NCBI GenBank assembly: GCA_022868165.1
Contig: JALHYA010000008.1
Location: 1-38,443, forward strand
DNA from: Patescibacteria group bacterium
GTDB taxonomy: Bacteria > Patescibacteriota > Microgenomatia > UBA8517
Direction of reading: 5' to 3'
DNA length: 38,443 nt
Numbering within the stretch: the stretch's first letter is position 1; each line of letters starts with the position of its first letter. Of the stretch, positions 26,986 through 36,733 are shown one piece after another. A program made the position numbers and the translations under genes. The notes below the pieces were generated by a model. That model searched no databases and was not told where the DNA came from. It worked only from the letters and a program-made list of their open reading frames with translations.

Positions 26986-28073
26986 TTCCTGGCCTCCTCG
27001 TACACTTTAAGTGTTTCTTCGGCCGTTTTATCCCAAGAAAATTTTTTGGCCTGTGCAAAACCACTTTTCACCAGCCCGACTCTCCCTCTTAAGGCCTTTT
27101 TTATTCCCTCTGCAATAGAATTGACATCCATTGGGTCAATCAAAACCGCAGCATTTCCGGCAACCTCGGGCAAACTGGATACGTTTGAAGTCACAACCGG
27201 TGTTCCGCAGGCAAAGGCCTGCAAAACAGGCAGTCCGAAGCCCTCATACAACGAGGGAAAGGCAAAGGTTTCAGCACCGCTCATCAGTGCCGGCAAATCC
27301 TTTTCCTCAACATGCCCCAAGAAGTTAAGTGCCCGGACGGAGCGCACATTGACAGTCTGTCTTCCAATCAAAACAAGATTTAGCTCCTCCCCCGCTTTGG
27401 CAAGCTCAAATGCCTTGATTAGTCTTTCGGTATTTTTTCTTCCTCCAACCCCGATTGTGAGAATATACTTTCTTCTGATTCCGTATTTTGCTTTGACTAA
27501 GATTACCTCCTCCGGACTCTTTGGGAAAAACTCTTCTCCGGCAGCCTCATAGATTACCCTAATTCTGGACTCCTCGATTCCATATTCAACCAAGTCCTTT
27601 TTTGTGGACTCAGAAGGAACAATTACCCTATCGGCCTCCTCCCTAACTCTCATTAGCCTGCGGCCTTGCACCTCGAAAATCTTGCGTGCGGTCAATCGAG
27701 GAAAACGCATGGCAGAAAGATCGTGTACGGTAGTAACTTTAAAAGCCCTGCTTGGAGGCTGAGACCAGTCGGACGAATGTAAAACGTCTATTTCTCCAAT
27801 TAAACGCTCTATTCCAAAAATATGAAAGCGGTTCCAAATAAAGTCGGCCATTGACGGAGGTATGGGATAAATTTTTGAGATGAAATTTCCTCTCAAACTC
27901 CCCAGAAAGTGCTCTAAATCTCCCTTGCGCCTCAAAGAGCCACCAAAGAGCACATATTGATTCTCTCTATCAACCTCGAGTAGCTTCCTCACAAGTTCTT
28001 TTGTATAAAAAGAAACTCCCGTCCCATAAATAGTCTGAGAAATATCAATGCCGATTTTCATATCTTCACCCAA
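26982..28073 (-). CDS. Glycosyltransferase family 4 (paralog of preceding)
   Basis: [66 protein letters not shown]. Confidence 0.93.
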   Translation of the reverse strand: MGEDMKIGIDISQTIYGTGVSFYTKELVRKLLEVDRENQYVLFGGSLRRKGDLEHFLGSLRGNFISKIYPIPPSMADFIWNRFHIFGIERLIGEIDVLHSSDWSQPPSRAFKVTTVHDLSAMRFPRLTARKIFEVQGRRLMRVREEADRVIVPSESTKKDLVEYGIEESRIRVIYEAAGEEFFPKSPEEVILVKAKYGIRRKYILTIGVGGRKNTERLIKAFELAKAGEELNLVLIGRQTVNVRSVRALNFLGHVEEKDLPALMSGAETFAFPSLYEGFGLPVLQAFACGTPVVTSNVSSLPEVAGNAAVLIDPMDVNSIAEGIKKALRGRVGLVKSGFAQAKKFSWDKTAEETLKVYEEARK

Positions 28074-29491
28074 TATCTTATCTGACCTACACCCCGAAAT
28101 GAATAAACATTAGTTTCCTGAAATCCATCTGCCTTAATTTCTTGAAATAATGTTCTTGATGGGTCGGTCAAATCGAGCAAATAATCAAAAGTATATAGCG
28201 CCCGTGAACTCATAACTAGCTTGCTTATATTTTTGTCAAACGGAATCCTTATGGCTTTGGCTGAATTGCGGCTGCTATACCACTGGTAAGGCGTGAATGG
28301 CTCAGGATAAACCATAAGAATTGGTTCATCACCATTAGCCTTCTTATCGACAAACGAAACCGCACTTCTCCAGTCCTCCCGCCAAAAATTTTGGTCAAAA
28401 AGATATATACCGGTAAATATCAAATTGAAGATAACGGCGGAAGATAAAAAAACATATCCATATTTCTTATTTGAAAGTCCAAAGGCCAGCAGGATATAGA
28501 AGGCTGGCAAAATGAACAAAAGTCTGAAATAGGAAAATCCCGGAATAAATATTGCTCCGACAAAGGCCAACACCAAAGGCACAATTAGCCAGAGCCAAAT
28601 AATAAGTGCCTCTTTGTATTTCTTTAACGAGTTAAACAAACCTACCACAAAGGCAATTGAGGCCAATAAAACAATAAAGCCGTAAAGTATATTTGGAGAA
28701 AAAGATATTCGTCCCAAAACAAACTTAATCCAAACAAGGGACAAGGATTGAAATGATGCCGTCCCCAAAACAGAAGCCCATGCAGGGAAAGCCAGCAGGT
28801 AATTCCTGGTACCCAGGGATTGGGCTCTAAAAATCGGTTCCCACAAGGACAAAAAAATGATGAGGGGGACGTGGGCAAGAAGAAAACTTTTCCACCAGCT
28901 CCAATGCTTCTTTAGCAAAAATCCCCAAATCCACAGCGCAGCAATAGCGAAAAGCGGAAGATAGTCGCTGACTCCAACCAATAACAGAGATAAAGAAAAA
29001 ATGAACCAGTCAGCTTTTTTTGCATTTTGGCCAATTTTCAAAAAGAAATAGATTGCCAAAGAAACCGCGAAGGTTGAAAGTGCGTACATTCTGGCCTCCT
29101 GTGAATAATAAACGTGTAATCCGGAAGTCGCTATCAGCAGTGCGGAAAAAATTCCGACTTTTTCCCCCGCTAGCCTCTTCCCAATCAAATAAACAACAGG
29201 AATCGTCGTCGCGCCCAAAATAACAGAGGGCAAACGCAAAGAAATTTCGGAATAGCCGAAGATTAGAGACCAAAACTTAAGAATAAAATAAAAAAGTGGA
29301 GGGTGGGTATCTCCTGGCGCAAATTTAGTAATTAAACCTAAAAAAGAATGTCCCTTGATTGCCAGTGCACTAATGGCTTCATCCATCCACAAGGATTGAT
29401 TAATGGCAAGCAACCTAAGCACTATTCCCAAAATGATGATTCCCGTTAAAAGCAGTTTTTTCGCAAGATTGTTATTTACAAGCTTGACCAT
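28058..29491 (-). CDS. GT39/PMT-like membrane glycosyltransferase
   Basis: LWMDEAISALAIKGHSFLGLITKFAPGDTHPPLFYFILKFW...VYYSQEARMYALSTF typical PMT_2. Track start 29536; MVKLVNN at 29491 preferred. Confidence 0.9.
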   Translation of the reverse strand: MVKLVNNNLAKKLLLTGIIILGIVLRLLAINQSLWMDEAISALAIKGHSFLGLITKFAPGDTHPPLFYFILKFWSLIFGYSEISLRLPSVILGATTIPVVYLIGKRLAGEKVGIFSALLIATSGLHVYYSQEARMYALSTFAVSLAIYFFLKIGQNAKKADWFIFSLSLLLVGVSDYLPLFAIAALWIWGFLLKKHWSWWKSFLLAHVPLIIFLSLWEPIFRAQSLGTRNYLLAFPAWASVLGTASFQSLSLVWIKFVLGRISFSPNILYGFIVLLASIAFVVGLFNSLKKYKEALIIWLWLIVPLVLAFVGAIFIPGFSYFRLLFILPAFYILLAFGLSNKKYGYVFLSSAVIFNLIFTGIYLFDQNFWREDWRSAVSFVDKKANGDEPILMVYPEPFTPYQWYSSRNSAKAIRIPFDKNISKLVMSSRALYTFDYLLDLTDPSRTLFQEIKADGFQETNVYSFRGVGQIRYWVKI

Positions 29492-29529
29492 AGAGAATAT
29501 TAGTATTATTTTACGATAAGTCGGGAAAA

Positions 29530-30963
29530 ATGACACTCACGCTCCCAAAAATAAAATATGCTGTTTTCTTTATTCTTTTTGTTACTTTGATTGTTTTTAC
29601 CCGCTTTTATAATCTCGACAAAACAGCAAGGTTTCTTTGGGATGAATCAAGCGACCTTGTGAGAATGCATCAGATATATGTGGAAAAGAAATTAACCCTA
29701 ATTGGTCCAATCTCAGAGGACGGAAATAAAGTATTCAGTTCCCTCACATACTATATGTTTATGCCTTTCGCCATACTCGGGCATTTCGATCCAGTCAGTA
29801 CCGCGTACGGTTCGGCTTTTTGGGGTATTTTGACAATATGTTTACTTTCTTACTTAACTTACAAAGTTAACACCAAAATGTTGTTTCTTGCCCTACCAAT
29901 TTTTATTTTTTGGTATCCACTTGTGGAAACCGGAAGATGGGCATGGAATCCTAATCTAATTCCTCTTTGGGTAACGTTGGCTTTAATTTTCTATTCGAGA
30001 AAAGGTTTGAATTCGAAGTTCCTTTCGGGACTTTTTATGGGACTCTCTATCCACCAGCATTATTTGGCCATTTTTGCTAGCGCCGGACTTGCACTGGTTA
30101 TTTTCGTTGAAGCTTTAAAGGAAAAAAATCTCAAGAAATTTTTCGTATTTATTCTTGGAATATTCATAACCTTACTGCCATTTGTTATTTTCGATTTAAC
30201 TCACCCTCCGGGACTTTTCCTTTCCAGAATTCTCTATTTCAACTATCTGGAAGGTACGGCAACCAAAACTACTTATCTTTCGAACTTTTTTTCGGTAATA
30301 AGTGGCTCTTTTCAGTACTTTACACAGTCGGTATTTCTTAAAATCATGCTATTTTTATCTATCTCATTGTTAGTACTAATAGATATTAAAAATCGTTCAA
30401 AGGCCCTTCCTTTTGTCGCTATTTTCTTTATGCAGATTCTTGGTCTCTCGTTGGTTAAGGGCTTTTCCAACCACTATATATTAGCCGGCATTCCTTTTTT
30501 TATTGTTTACTTAATTTATCCAAGGAAAAATGCCAGCAAAATATTATCCTTTATTTGTCTTGGAATAATTTTAATTTCATCGATTTTTAGCTTTCCTGAA
30601 CAAATAAAAAAGATTACCTGGGAGAGCGACATCGCATCTACTCGCTATATAACAAATATCATCCAGAAGACAATTCAAAAAAATGACCTTAAAAATGCAA
30701 ATCTTGCGGTTTTAGCCAGCGACGATCCAAATACCTACGGAAGAAGATACCGAGATTTGCTTTTGCTGCGAGGCTTAACTTTAAAAACTAAGGGGGAGTA
30801 CGACATATCCGACGCGCTATTTGTTATCTCCACCTCATCTTTAGATGCAGTACGAAAAGACAATGCCTATGAAATTGACCGTTTCCGCTCCGGACCCTTA
30901 GTTAACTCTTGGGAAGTTCCCGATTCCAATTGGAGAATCTTTTTATTCTCGAGGTCTATTTAA
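29530..30963 (+). CDS. GT-C-type membrane glycosyltransferase-like protein (only plus-strand gene in the cluster)
   Basis: 477 aa multi-TM; FLWDESSDLVRMHQIY, GRWAWNPNLIPLW, GLSIHQHYLAIF, LLPFVIFDLTHPPG; divergent from 28058-29491. Confidence 0.8.
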   Translation: MTLTLPKIKYAVFFILFVTLIVFTRFYNLDKTARFLWDESSDLVRMHQIYVEKKLTLIGPISEDGNKVFSSLTYYMFMPFAILGHFDPVSTAYGSAFWGILTICLLSYLTYKVNTKMLFLALPIFIFWYPLVETGRWAWNPNLIPLWVTLALIFYSRKGLNSKFLSGLFMGLSIHQHYLAIFASAGLALVIFVEALKEKNLKKFFVFILGIFITLLPFVIFDLTHPPGLFLSRILYFNYLEGTATKTTYLSNFFSVISGSFQYFTQSVFLKIMLFLSISLLVLIDIKNRSKALPFVAIFFMQILGLSLVKGFSNHYILAGIPFFIVYLIYPRKNASKILSFICLGIILISSIFSFPEQIKKITWESDIASTRYITNIIQKTIQKNDLKNANLAVLASDDPNTYGRRYRDLLLLRGLTLKTKGEYDISDALFVISTSSLDAVRKDNAYEIDRFRSGPLVNSWEVPDSNWRIFLFSRSI

Positions 30964-31816
30964 CAAGTTTTCCTAGAAATAGACGCTCCAATATTCCCAC
31001 AAAAATCCCAAAGTCGTAAACAATTTTGAAGACCAAGAAAGCGGGGTTTTGTGAAATAAGCGATCTGACTAAACCAACCGCCAGCGACATCGGCAAAGAG
31101 GCTCTGACCAGAGCAATAATATCTCCTACTGCTCCCAATTTATATGGTCTTTTCCCTATCCACTTTGCTTGAGGAAAAACTTCTTCTAAAGTACCCGGGT
31201 TTTCGTGGTAAAAAATTGCTCCATCCGCCGCCAATGCCCCATAGCCCAGTTTCTGACTGAGTGTCCAGTCATCCATATATCCCAGTTTGGGATCAAAACC
31301 CCCTACCCTATCAAATTCCTTCTTGAGAATTGCCCTAAAAACAAGTTGGGTGTCGGGGTAGCTTCTGGGGTGGCGTCTTTTTTCTTCCCAACCCTGATTA
31401 ATGTTCCAGCATCTCGCCCACACATTTTCCCAGTTGGAAACATATTCATATTTCGAGAAGGTGCCATTGGCTTTTCCGGCTATGATTGGTTTTATTAAAT
31501 TTCTTAAAAAGTTTTTGTCAAAAGTCATGTCCGCATCAACAAATACCAAGATTTCGCCGATTGAATGTTTTGCCCCCAAATTTCTCGCCATTCCAGGGCC
31601 TCTATGTTTCTGCTCCAACAGTTGGAAATTGGAAACGAGTAACCCGCTTCGCGGTGGAAATTGGAAATTCCGCAAGACCTGTTTGGTCTTGTCGAACGAT
31701 CCATCATCAACGACGATTATTTCGAAATCCTCGAGCGTTTGTCCCAGGAGAGACTTCAAGCAATTCGCTATGACTTTCTCCTCGTTATATGTTGGAATAA
31801 TTACCGATGCTTTCAT
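30956..31816 (-). CDS. Glycosyltransferase family 2
   Basis: ASVIIPTYNEEKVIANCLKSLLGQT, VVDDGSFDKTKQVL, EQKHRGPGMARNLGAKHSIGEILVFVDADMTF. Confidence 0.93.
   Translation of the reverse strand: MKASVIIPTYNEEKVIANCLKSLLGQTLEDFEIIVVDDGSFDKTKQVLRNFQFPPRSGLLVSNFQLLEQKHRGPGMARNLGAKHSIGEILVFVDADMTFDKNFLRNLIKPIIAGKANGTFSKYEYVSNWENVWARCWNINQGWEEKRRHPRSYPDTQLVFRAILKKEFDRVGGFDPKLGYMDDWTLSQKLGYGALAADGAIFYHENPGTLEEVFPQAKWIGKRPYKLGAVGDIIALVRASLPMSLAVGLVRSLISQNPAFLVFKIVYDFGIFVGILERLFLGKLVK
31623..31667. repeat. 13-bp direct repeats flanking a 19-bp hairpin core, inside a GT2 gene
   Basis: TGGAAATTGGAAA at 31623-31635 and 31655-31667; core CGAGTAACCCGCTTCGCGG (31636-31654) contains CCGC-TTC-GCGG. Confidence 0.85.
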
Positions 31817-33063
31817 TTTGTAATTTTATAAACTGCGTAGCTATTATCCAAATTCTTAAGCAGGGAAATTTTGTAAGGCAAAAGCGAACCTAATTCCCAA
31901 ACTTTTGGATTTTGAAAATCATAATCGTTACGAGAAAGCACATATAAGGCTTCTGCTTTCGGATAATCCTCAACTCCCATCGGCTTGAATCCATAAAGAT
32001 ATTCTATCGGATAACGAAGTATGTATCCCCGTGTATCAAAATCCAATAGTGCGGCTACTTCAAACTTATTCGGCTTTTCTTGGGCAATCGTTTTTGCCGC
32101 TTGGTCTATCTTTGCATAAGTAAGCCCCTGCGACATTCCAACGGCGCCGGTAAAGGAAACTATGTTTGAAGTCAAATTAATATACACATAAATCCCCAAC
32201 AAAAGCAGGGTTAAAACTTTATTCTTTTTATATAGATATTCGAAAACTAAGGCCACTATTAAAGCAAGAAGGGGCCAGAACTGCAAAAAGTGATAGTAAC
32301 TAACAGCTCCTTGAGAAGGATGGCTAAAAGTATCGACCAGATATTGCCAAAGAGTGCCAACATTATAGAAATTATGCTTAAGGTCAAAAATGACCATGGG
32401 TAAATTACCCAAAACGAAACCGCCAGCAAATAGTGAGAGATTTCTCCATTTCTCTTTCGCAAGAACAACCAGGAGGATTCCGACCAGAATCGCGGTAAAA
32501 AGATAAAGATATTCCAATCCAAATCCTACGCCCGAAATAACTCCAAGGAGCAGGGCAAAAATTAGTTTTCCTCTGTTGGCAAACTTGTAGAGCCAATAAA
32601 TTGTCAGTATTCCCACCAAGGGAAGGTAGTTTAGTATCCAAATAAACATTGAGTGGTAAATCATATAATTGTTAAACAGAAAAATAGCGGAGGAGAAAAT
32701 TGCAGTTCTTTCTCCGAATAGCTTTTTTGCAATAAAGAAAAGCAGTAAGCCGCTAATAATATTCAAAAGTGCAAAATAGGCCGTAATCGGTAGGGGCTGA
32801 TACCTAAATAGAATTAATAACGGCACAAGGCTATAAGTAAAAAATGCACCCGAAAATATTTGATGTCCGGCCGATGTAAAACGCTGCAAATTGGGAATTC
32901 CCAAGAGCAAAAACTTTTTGGTTATTAAATCTCCCGCCGAAATAAGACTTATCGCCTGCTCGGGACCAAAATTAATCCTCAGACTGAAGTTATAAAATCT
33001 GACTACAAAAGCACCAATAAAAACTGCTATAAGGATAAAAAACCAGAAATTTATTCTTTTCAT
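31813..33063 (-). CDS. GT-C-type membrane glycosyltransferase-like protein
   Basis: Multi-TM; FVVRFYNFSLRINFGPEQAISLISAGDL; NLPMVIFDLKHNFYN motif shared with the 34076 gene. Confidence 0.75.
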   Translation of the reverse strand: MKRINFWFFILIAVFIGAFVVRFYNFSLRINFGPEQAISLISAGDLITKKFLLLGIPNLQRFTSAGHQIFSGAFFTYSLVPLLILFRYQPLPITAYFALLNIISGLLLFFIAKKLFGERTAIFSSAIFLFNNYMIYHSMFIWILNYLPLVGILTIYWLYKFANRGKLIFALLLGVISGVGFGLEYLYLFTAILVGILLVVLAKEKWRNLSLFAGGFVLGNLPMVIFDLKHNFYNVGTLWQYLVDTFSHPSQGAVSYYHFLQFWPLLALIVALVFEYLYKKNKVLTLLLLGIYVYINLTSNIVSFTGAVGMSQGLTYAKIDQAAKTIAQEKPNKFEVAALLDFDTRGYILRYPIEYLYGFKPMGVEDYPKAEALYVLSRNDYDFQNPKVWELGSLLPYKISLLKNLDNSYAVYKITK

Positions 33064-34079
33064 TTAACAAAAGAGCTGAACAACTCTTCGTATTTCATTG
33101 CAATTTTGTCCCAATCGAACTTTTCGGCTTGCTTTCGGGGCGCATCTCCCCACTTTTTGTTGAGAGCGCCCTCAAGCGCCTTCGCGTATGCTTCCGCATT
33201 GGTCGGGTCGACCAAAATTCCTGCATCTCCGACAATTTCTTTCCTTATTGCGTCATTGTTTGCTACAACTGGAAGGTTAGTCGCCATAGCCTCGACTAAA
33301 ACTATCTCGAAGGAGCGGTACCAAGGCGAAGGCAGAGTAAATACATCTGCCGCTCTGTAAACTTTTGGCATTTCGCTAAAATCAAAAGAGACAATTTGGA
33401 ATCTTTCTCCTAAAAGTTTCCTTCCTAATTCTCCCAGTTCTTCTTTTAACGGCCCCTTTCCAACCAAAAGAAGACTGGCATTTCTTAGTTTTGCTACCGC
33501 CTTTATTACAAGATCCATCCTTTTATCCTCCGAAAGCGCTCCCACCGACAAAATTAGAGGTTTGGTAAGTTTGGTACTAATTTTTTCTCCGTCGGCTTTA
33601 AATTTATTAATATCAACACCATTGGGAATATACTCAACTCGTCTAAGGAACGGGTTTGCTCCCTTTGCCCACCTTTGAAGGAAAGACGAAAGAGCTACGA
33701 ATGCATCTGGGAAACACCAAAGATTATTCCTGTCGTCCCAGCCTTTACCAGACTGCCCAGAAATGACCATTTTGCCTCCATAAACCCAAGCAATCAATCT
33801 AATAAAGGCAGGCTGCCATCCACCATTAAGTGGTACCACTATGTCGTATTTTTCTCTCCAAATACTCGGAAGATTTTTAATCGTAAAAAGTGCAACGCCC
33901 ACACCCTGTGGATCTAAAAATGCTCTCCAGAGAACCGGCCATCTTGATTTGGGCAAAGCATTACCTGCAATTACATCTACTTTGTGATTCTTAGATAATC
34001 GCCGAGAAAGTTCGTAAACAAAAGTTTCCGCTCCCCTATTCACTTTCCCCTGATACAAATTTAGAAATGCAATTTTCAT
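33060..34079 (-). CDS. Glycosyltransferase family 4
   Basis: NRGAETFVYELSRRLSKNHKVDVI; FTLPSPWYRSFEIVLVEAMATNLPVVANNDAIRKEIVGDAGILVDP. Confidence 0.93.
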   Translation of the reverse strand: MKIAFLNLYQGKVNRGAETFVYELSRRLSKNHKVDVIAGNALPKSRWPVLWRAFLDPQGVGVALFTIKNLPSIWREKYDIVVPLNGGWQPAFIRLIAWVYGGKMVISGQSGKGWDDRNNLWCFPDAFVALSSFLQRWAKGANPFLRRVEYIPNGVDINKFKADGEKISTKLTKPLILSVGALSEDKRMDLVIKAVAKLRNASLLLVGKGPLKEELGELGRKLLGERFQIVSFDFSEMPKVYRAADVFTLPSPWYRSFEIVLVEAMATNLPVVANNDAIRKEIVGDAGILVDPTNAEAYAKALEGALNKKWGDAPRKQAEKFDWDKIAMKYEELFSSFVK

Positions 34080-35341
34080 ATTCTTTTAAGCTTATACAAA
34101 AATAAGTTTGCTCCAAGATCCTTTTTGAATTCGATTTTAAAAGGCCTCAAAGAAGATACTTCCCAAACGGTCTCGGTTTCCGGAGGTCTTTTCGAAGAGG
34201 TAACAAGATAGAGCACCGGGGCCTTGTCATATTGCGTCACATCCATAACTCTTACGTTTGCCATTCTTAACCACCAGCGCATATCCAAAGCTCTTGTGTC
34301 GGAGTTTATCGTTTCCGCTACCTCAAAATCTTTTTCTTTGTCTTGAATAATAAATTGTGCAGCTTCTTTTTGTCTTGAAATAGTCCAACCGGAAGGATAT
34401 ATAACCCTCTGCCCCTGCAGACCAAAATCGCCAATAAAAAAATAAACAGACAGTATTGCAAGAAGGGCAACAATTATGTTGAAGAAGCGGCTTTTCCTAA
34501 TTTTATCCAGTAAGAATGCTGCTAAAAATGCAGCAGCCGGCAAAAGAGGAATCGCATAGTACCACCAAAAACCGAAACCATAACCGCTGGACAAACTTCC
34601 ATATCTGACCTGAAATATTATCGTATTTAAATTATAGAAATTATGTCTAAGTTCAAAAAGAATAAGGGGGAATTCGGCCAGTGTTACTCCCAATATTAAT
34701 ATCAACCAACTTCTCAGGTGGAAGCGTTTCAGGCGAATATCGTCAATTACAAAGAAAGCGGCAATAGGTGCCCACAAAATCGTGGCATAATGAACATTCA
34801 GGCCCAGGCCCCAAAAAAATCCTGCGAGGAAATAATGAATGTTCTTTTTTCTCTCAACCAAAAATAACAAAAAGAGAATCCCAAACAGAGGAATAAAATG
34901 AGGATTCCATATTTGTCGAGAGATAGGTATAAAGAGAGGGAAAAAAGAAAGCAGGGTATATACCAAAATAGCAATTAGACCCCCAAATTTTTTATATAGC
35001 CAAGAGAAAAGAAGAATAAATGCAGCTAACCAAAGACTTGTAAAAAAACCGCTAATAATCAAAACATTCCAGTGAGTCAAAACCCCCAAGATAGCCAAAA
35101 CATAATAATAAAAAGGGCCTAGAAAGAATTCTCTTCCCATAACTTCCTTGCTGGTAATGTTCGGTCCGATTAAACTAATTTTTCCAGAATCCGCCATGTC
35201 CCTTGCTCCCATTAGATGTGCTGGCGGGTCGAGGTGAAAATTGACAAGAGTTTTGTAGTTCCAGAAGTGTGCAGCCAAAGACAACACAGTTATCAAGAAA
35301 AAGACAATTAAAACGACTTTGTGTTTTAAGATAGATTTCAT
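34076..35341 (-). CDS. GT-C-type membrane glycosyltransferase-like protein
   Basis: Multi-TM; RQIWNPHFIPLFGILFLLFL, GLGLNVHYATILW, EFPLILFELRHNFYN; paralogous in style to 31813 and 29530 genes. Confidence 0.75.
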   Translation of the reverse strand: MKSILKHKVVLIVFFLITVLSLAAHFWNYKTLVNFHLDPPAHLMGARDMADSGKISLIGPNITSKEVMGREFFLGPFYYYVLAILGVLTHWNVLIISGFFTSLWLAAFILLFSWLYKKFGGLIAILVYTLLSFFPLFIPISRQIWNPHFIPLFGILFLLFLVERKKNIHYFLAGFFWGLGLNVHYATILWAPIAAFFVIDDIRLKRFHLRSWLILILGVTLAEFPLILFELRHNFYNLNTIIFQVRYGSLSSGYGFGFWWYYAIPLLPAAAFLAAFLLDKIRKSRFFNIIVALLAILSVYFFIGDFGLQGQRVIYPSGWTISRQKEAAQFIIQDKEKDFEVAETINSDTRALDMRWWLRMANVRVMDVTQYDKAPVLYLVTSSKRPPETETVWEVSSLRPFKIEFKKDLGANLFLYKLKRI

Positions 35342-36699
35342 TTTAATATTAGGATAGAAAGATCTCCGATTTTATCTTTGACCCGATAATTGCGCGAAAT
35401 AAATTCGAGGATTTGCTTGGGTTTATAAACCCACTTCTCCATTTCACTGTACTGACCAACTACTATCATCTTTGGTCGATTTAGGGAAAGCTCCGAAACC
35501 ATTCTCTCTTGCACCCCCGGGATTTCGATATACCAAGAAAGCTGCGGTATCCAAGGCCGCGTAGCGGGAAGTCTATCCGAAAGAACATAAATATTATCCC
35601 AAGTGTTGAGAACATATATTTCACCATTGCCCGAAGTATTATTTTTAATGTAAGTCGAGGTTTGTAAAATTTGAGGTTCAAAAAATCTATCGGTTTGTTT
35701 CCATGCCCTTCCGGTCTGCCTGGCAATAATAATTAGGAAAAGCGCCAGAGCAATCAGTAAGACTGATTTTTCGACAACCTTCATTTTGGAAAAACTTAAA
35801 AGCATCAAAGCCAGCCCGATTGCCAAGAACGGAAGACCTGGCTGAAAATGAAAAAGTTCCCATCGGGGATACACACCAAAAATTCCGAAAACAGCCCACA
35901 ATATTAAAGTGGTTGAGGGCTTGTGCAACCGGAGCCTTGCAAGAAAAAGAAGAACGATAGGAAAAACGGCAACGAGCAGTTGCTTTATTGACGGGAAGAG
36001 GACCTGCCCCGAAGCCGTTGGCAATATTCCAATCGCGAATTTAAATGTCCAGTAGTAAAAGTCGGGATATATTCCCAAGAAATAAATTATCAACAAAGTT
36101 GGAACAAAAATAATAAGCACTCCCTTGCCGAAATCCTTCAGGCCTTTAAAAAGATTTTCTTTAACAAGCAAAATAAATACCGGAACTAAAAACCAAAAAG
36201 CGGTTTGCTTTGTCAAAAAGGCAATTGCCCACCAGATACCTGCCCATAAATATTTTTGTTTCCTAAGGCAATAATAAATAAGTAGAGCCAAGGGGGCCAA
36301 AACCAAGTCAAACCAAAGCCCGTTGCCGTCATAGAAAAGTTGAAGAGGAATATAAACAAGCAAGCTGACACGCGCAACCTTTATTCCCCAAAGTTTTTTT
36401 ACTACAAAGTAAAGTATGCCGTCGGTAAAAAGAATTATTATCCATGTGTAAATTTTTAACTGAAGTAAACCAAGACCGAAAAATTTATAAAAGACCGAAA
36501 GGTCCGTAAAAAGAAGAGGCGTGTGGGCTATAGCAATGTCTTTGTAGGGCAACCAACCTTTAAGGATTAGATAGGGCCAAAGAAGCATTTCCGGCCAAGC
36601 AGTAAATCTGGTTTGAGCCAGAATAATGGCTTGGAAAATTACGGCAAGAACGACCAATTTAAAGCGATATTTATTAACAAAATCGAGTAATTTTGTCAT
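35338..36699 (-). CDS. GT-C-type membrane glycosyltransferase-like protein
   Basis: Multi-TM; YLILKGWLPYKDIAIAHTPLLFTDLSVFYKFFG resembles bacterial GT-C/PMT_2 proteins. Confidence 0.75.
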   Translation of the reverse strand: MTKLLDFVNKYRFKLVVLAVIFQAIILAQTRFTAWPEMLLWPYLILKGWLPYKDIAIAHTPLLFTDLSVFYKFFGLGLLQLKIYTWIIILFTDGILYFVVKKLWGIKVARVSLLVYIPLQLFYDGNGLWFDLVLAPLALLIYYCLRKQKYLWAGIWWAIAFLTKQTAFWFLVPVFILLVKENLFKGLKDFGKGVLIIFVPTLLIIYFLGIYPDFYYWTFKFAIGILPTASGQVLFPSIKQLLVAVFPIVLLFLARLRLHKPSTTLILWAVFGIFGVYPRWELFHFQPGLPFLAIGLALMLLSFSKMKVVEKSVLLIALALFLIIIARQTGRAWKQTDRFFEPQILQTSTYIKNNTSGNGEIYVLNTWDNIYVLSDRLPATRPWIPQLSWYIEIPGVQERMVSELSLNRPKMIVVGQYSEMEKWVYKPKQILEFISRNYRVKDKIGDLSILILK

Positions 36700-36733
36700 T
36701 AGCTAATAGTATATCGCCATGAGGCTGAATTCC

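Noticed and set aside
26926-27552. 208-aa + strand ORF antisense to a GT4 gene (and similar 25862-26389)
   Set aside because: Both GT4 genes are well supported; the two similar antisense ORFs mirror the paralogous GT4 codons.
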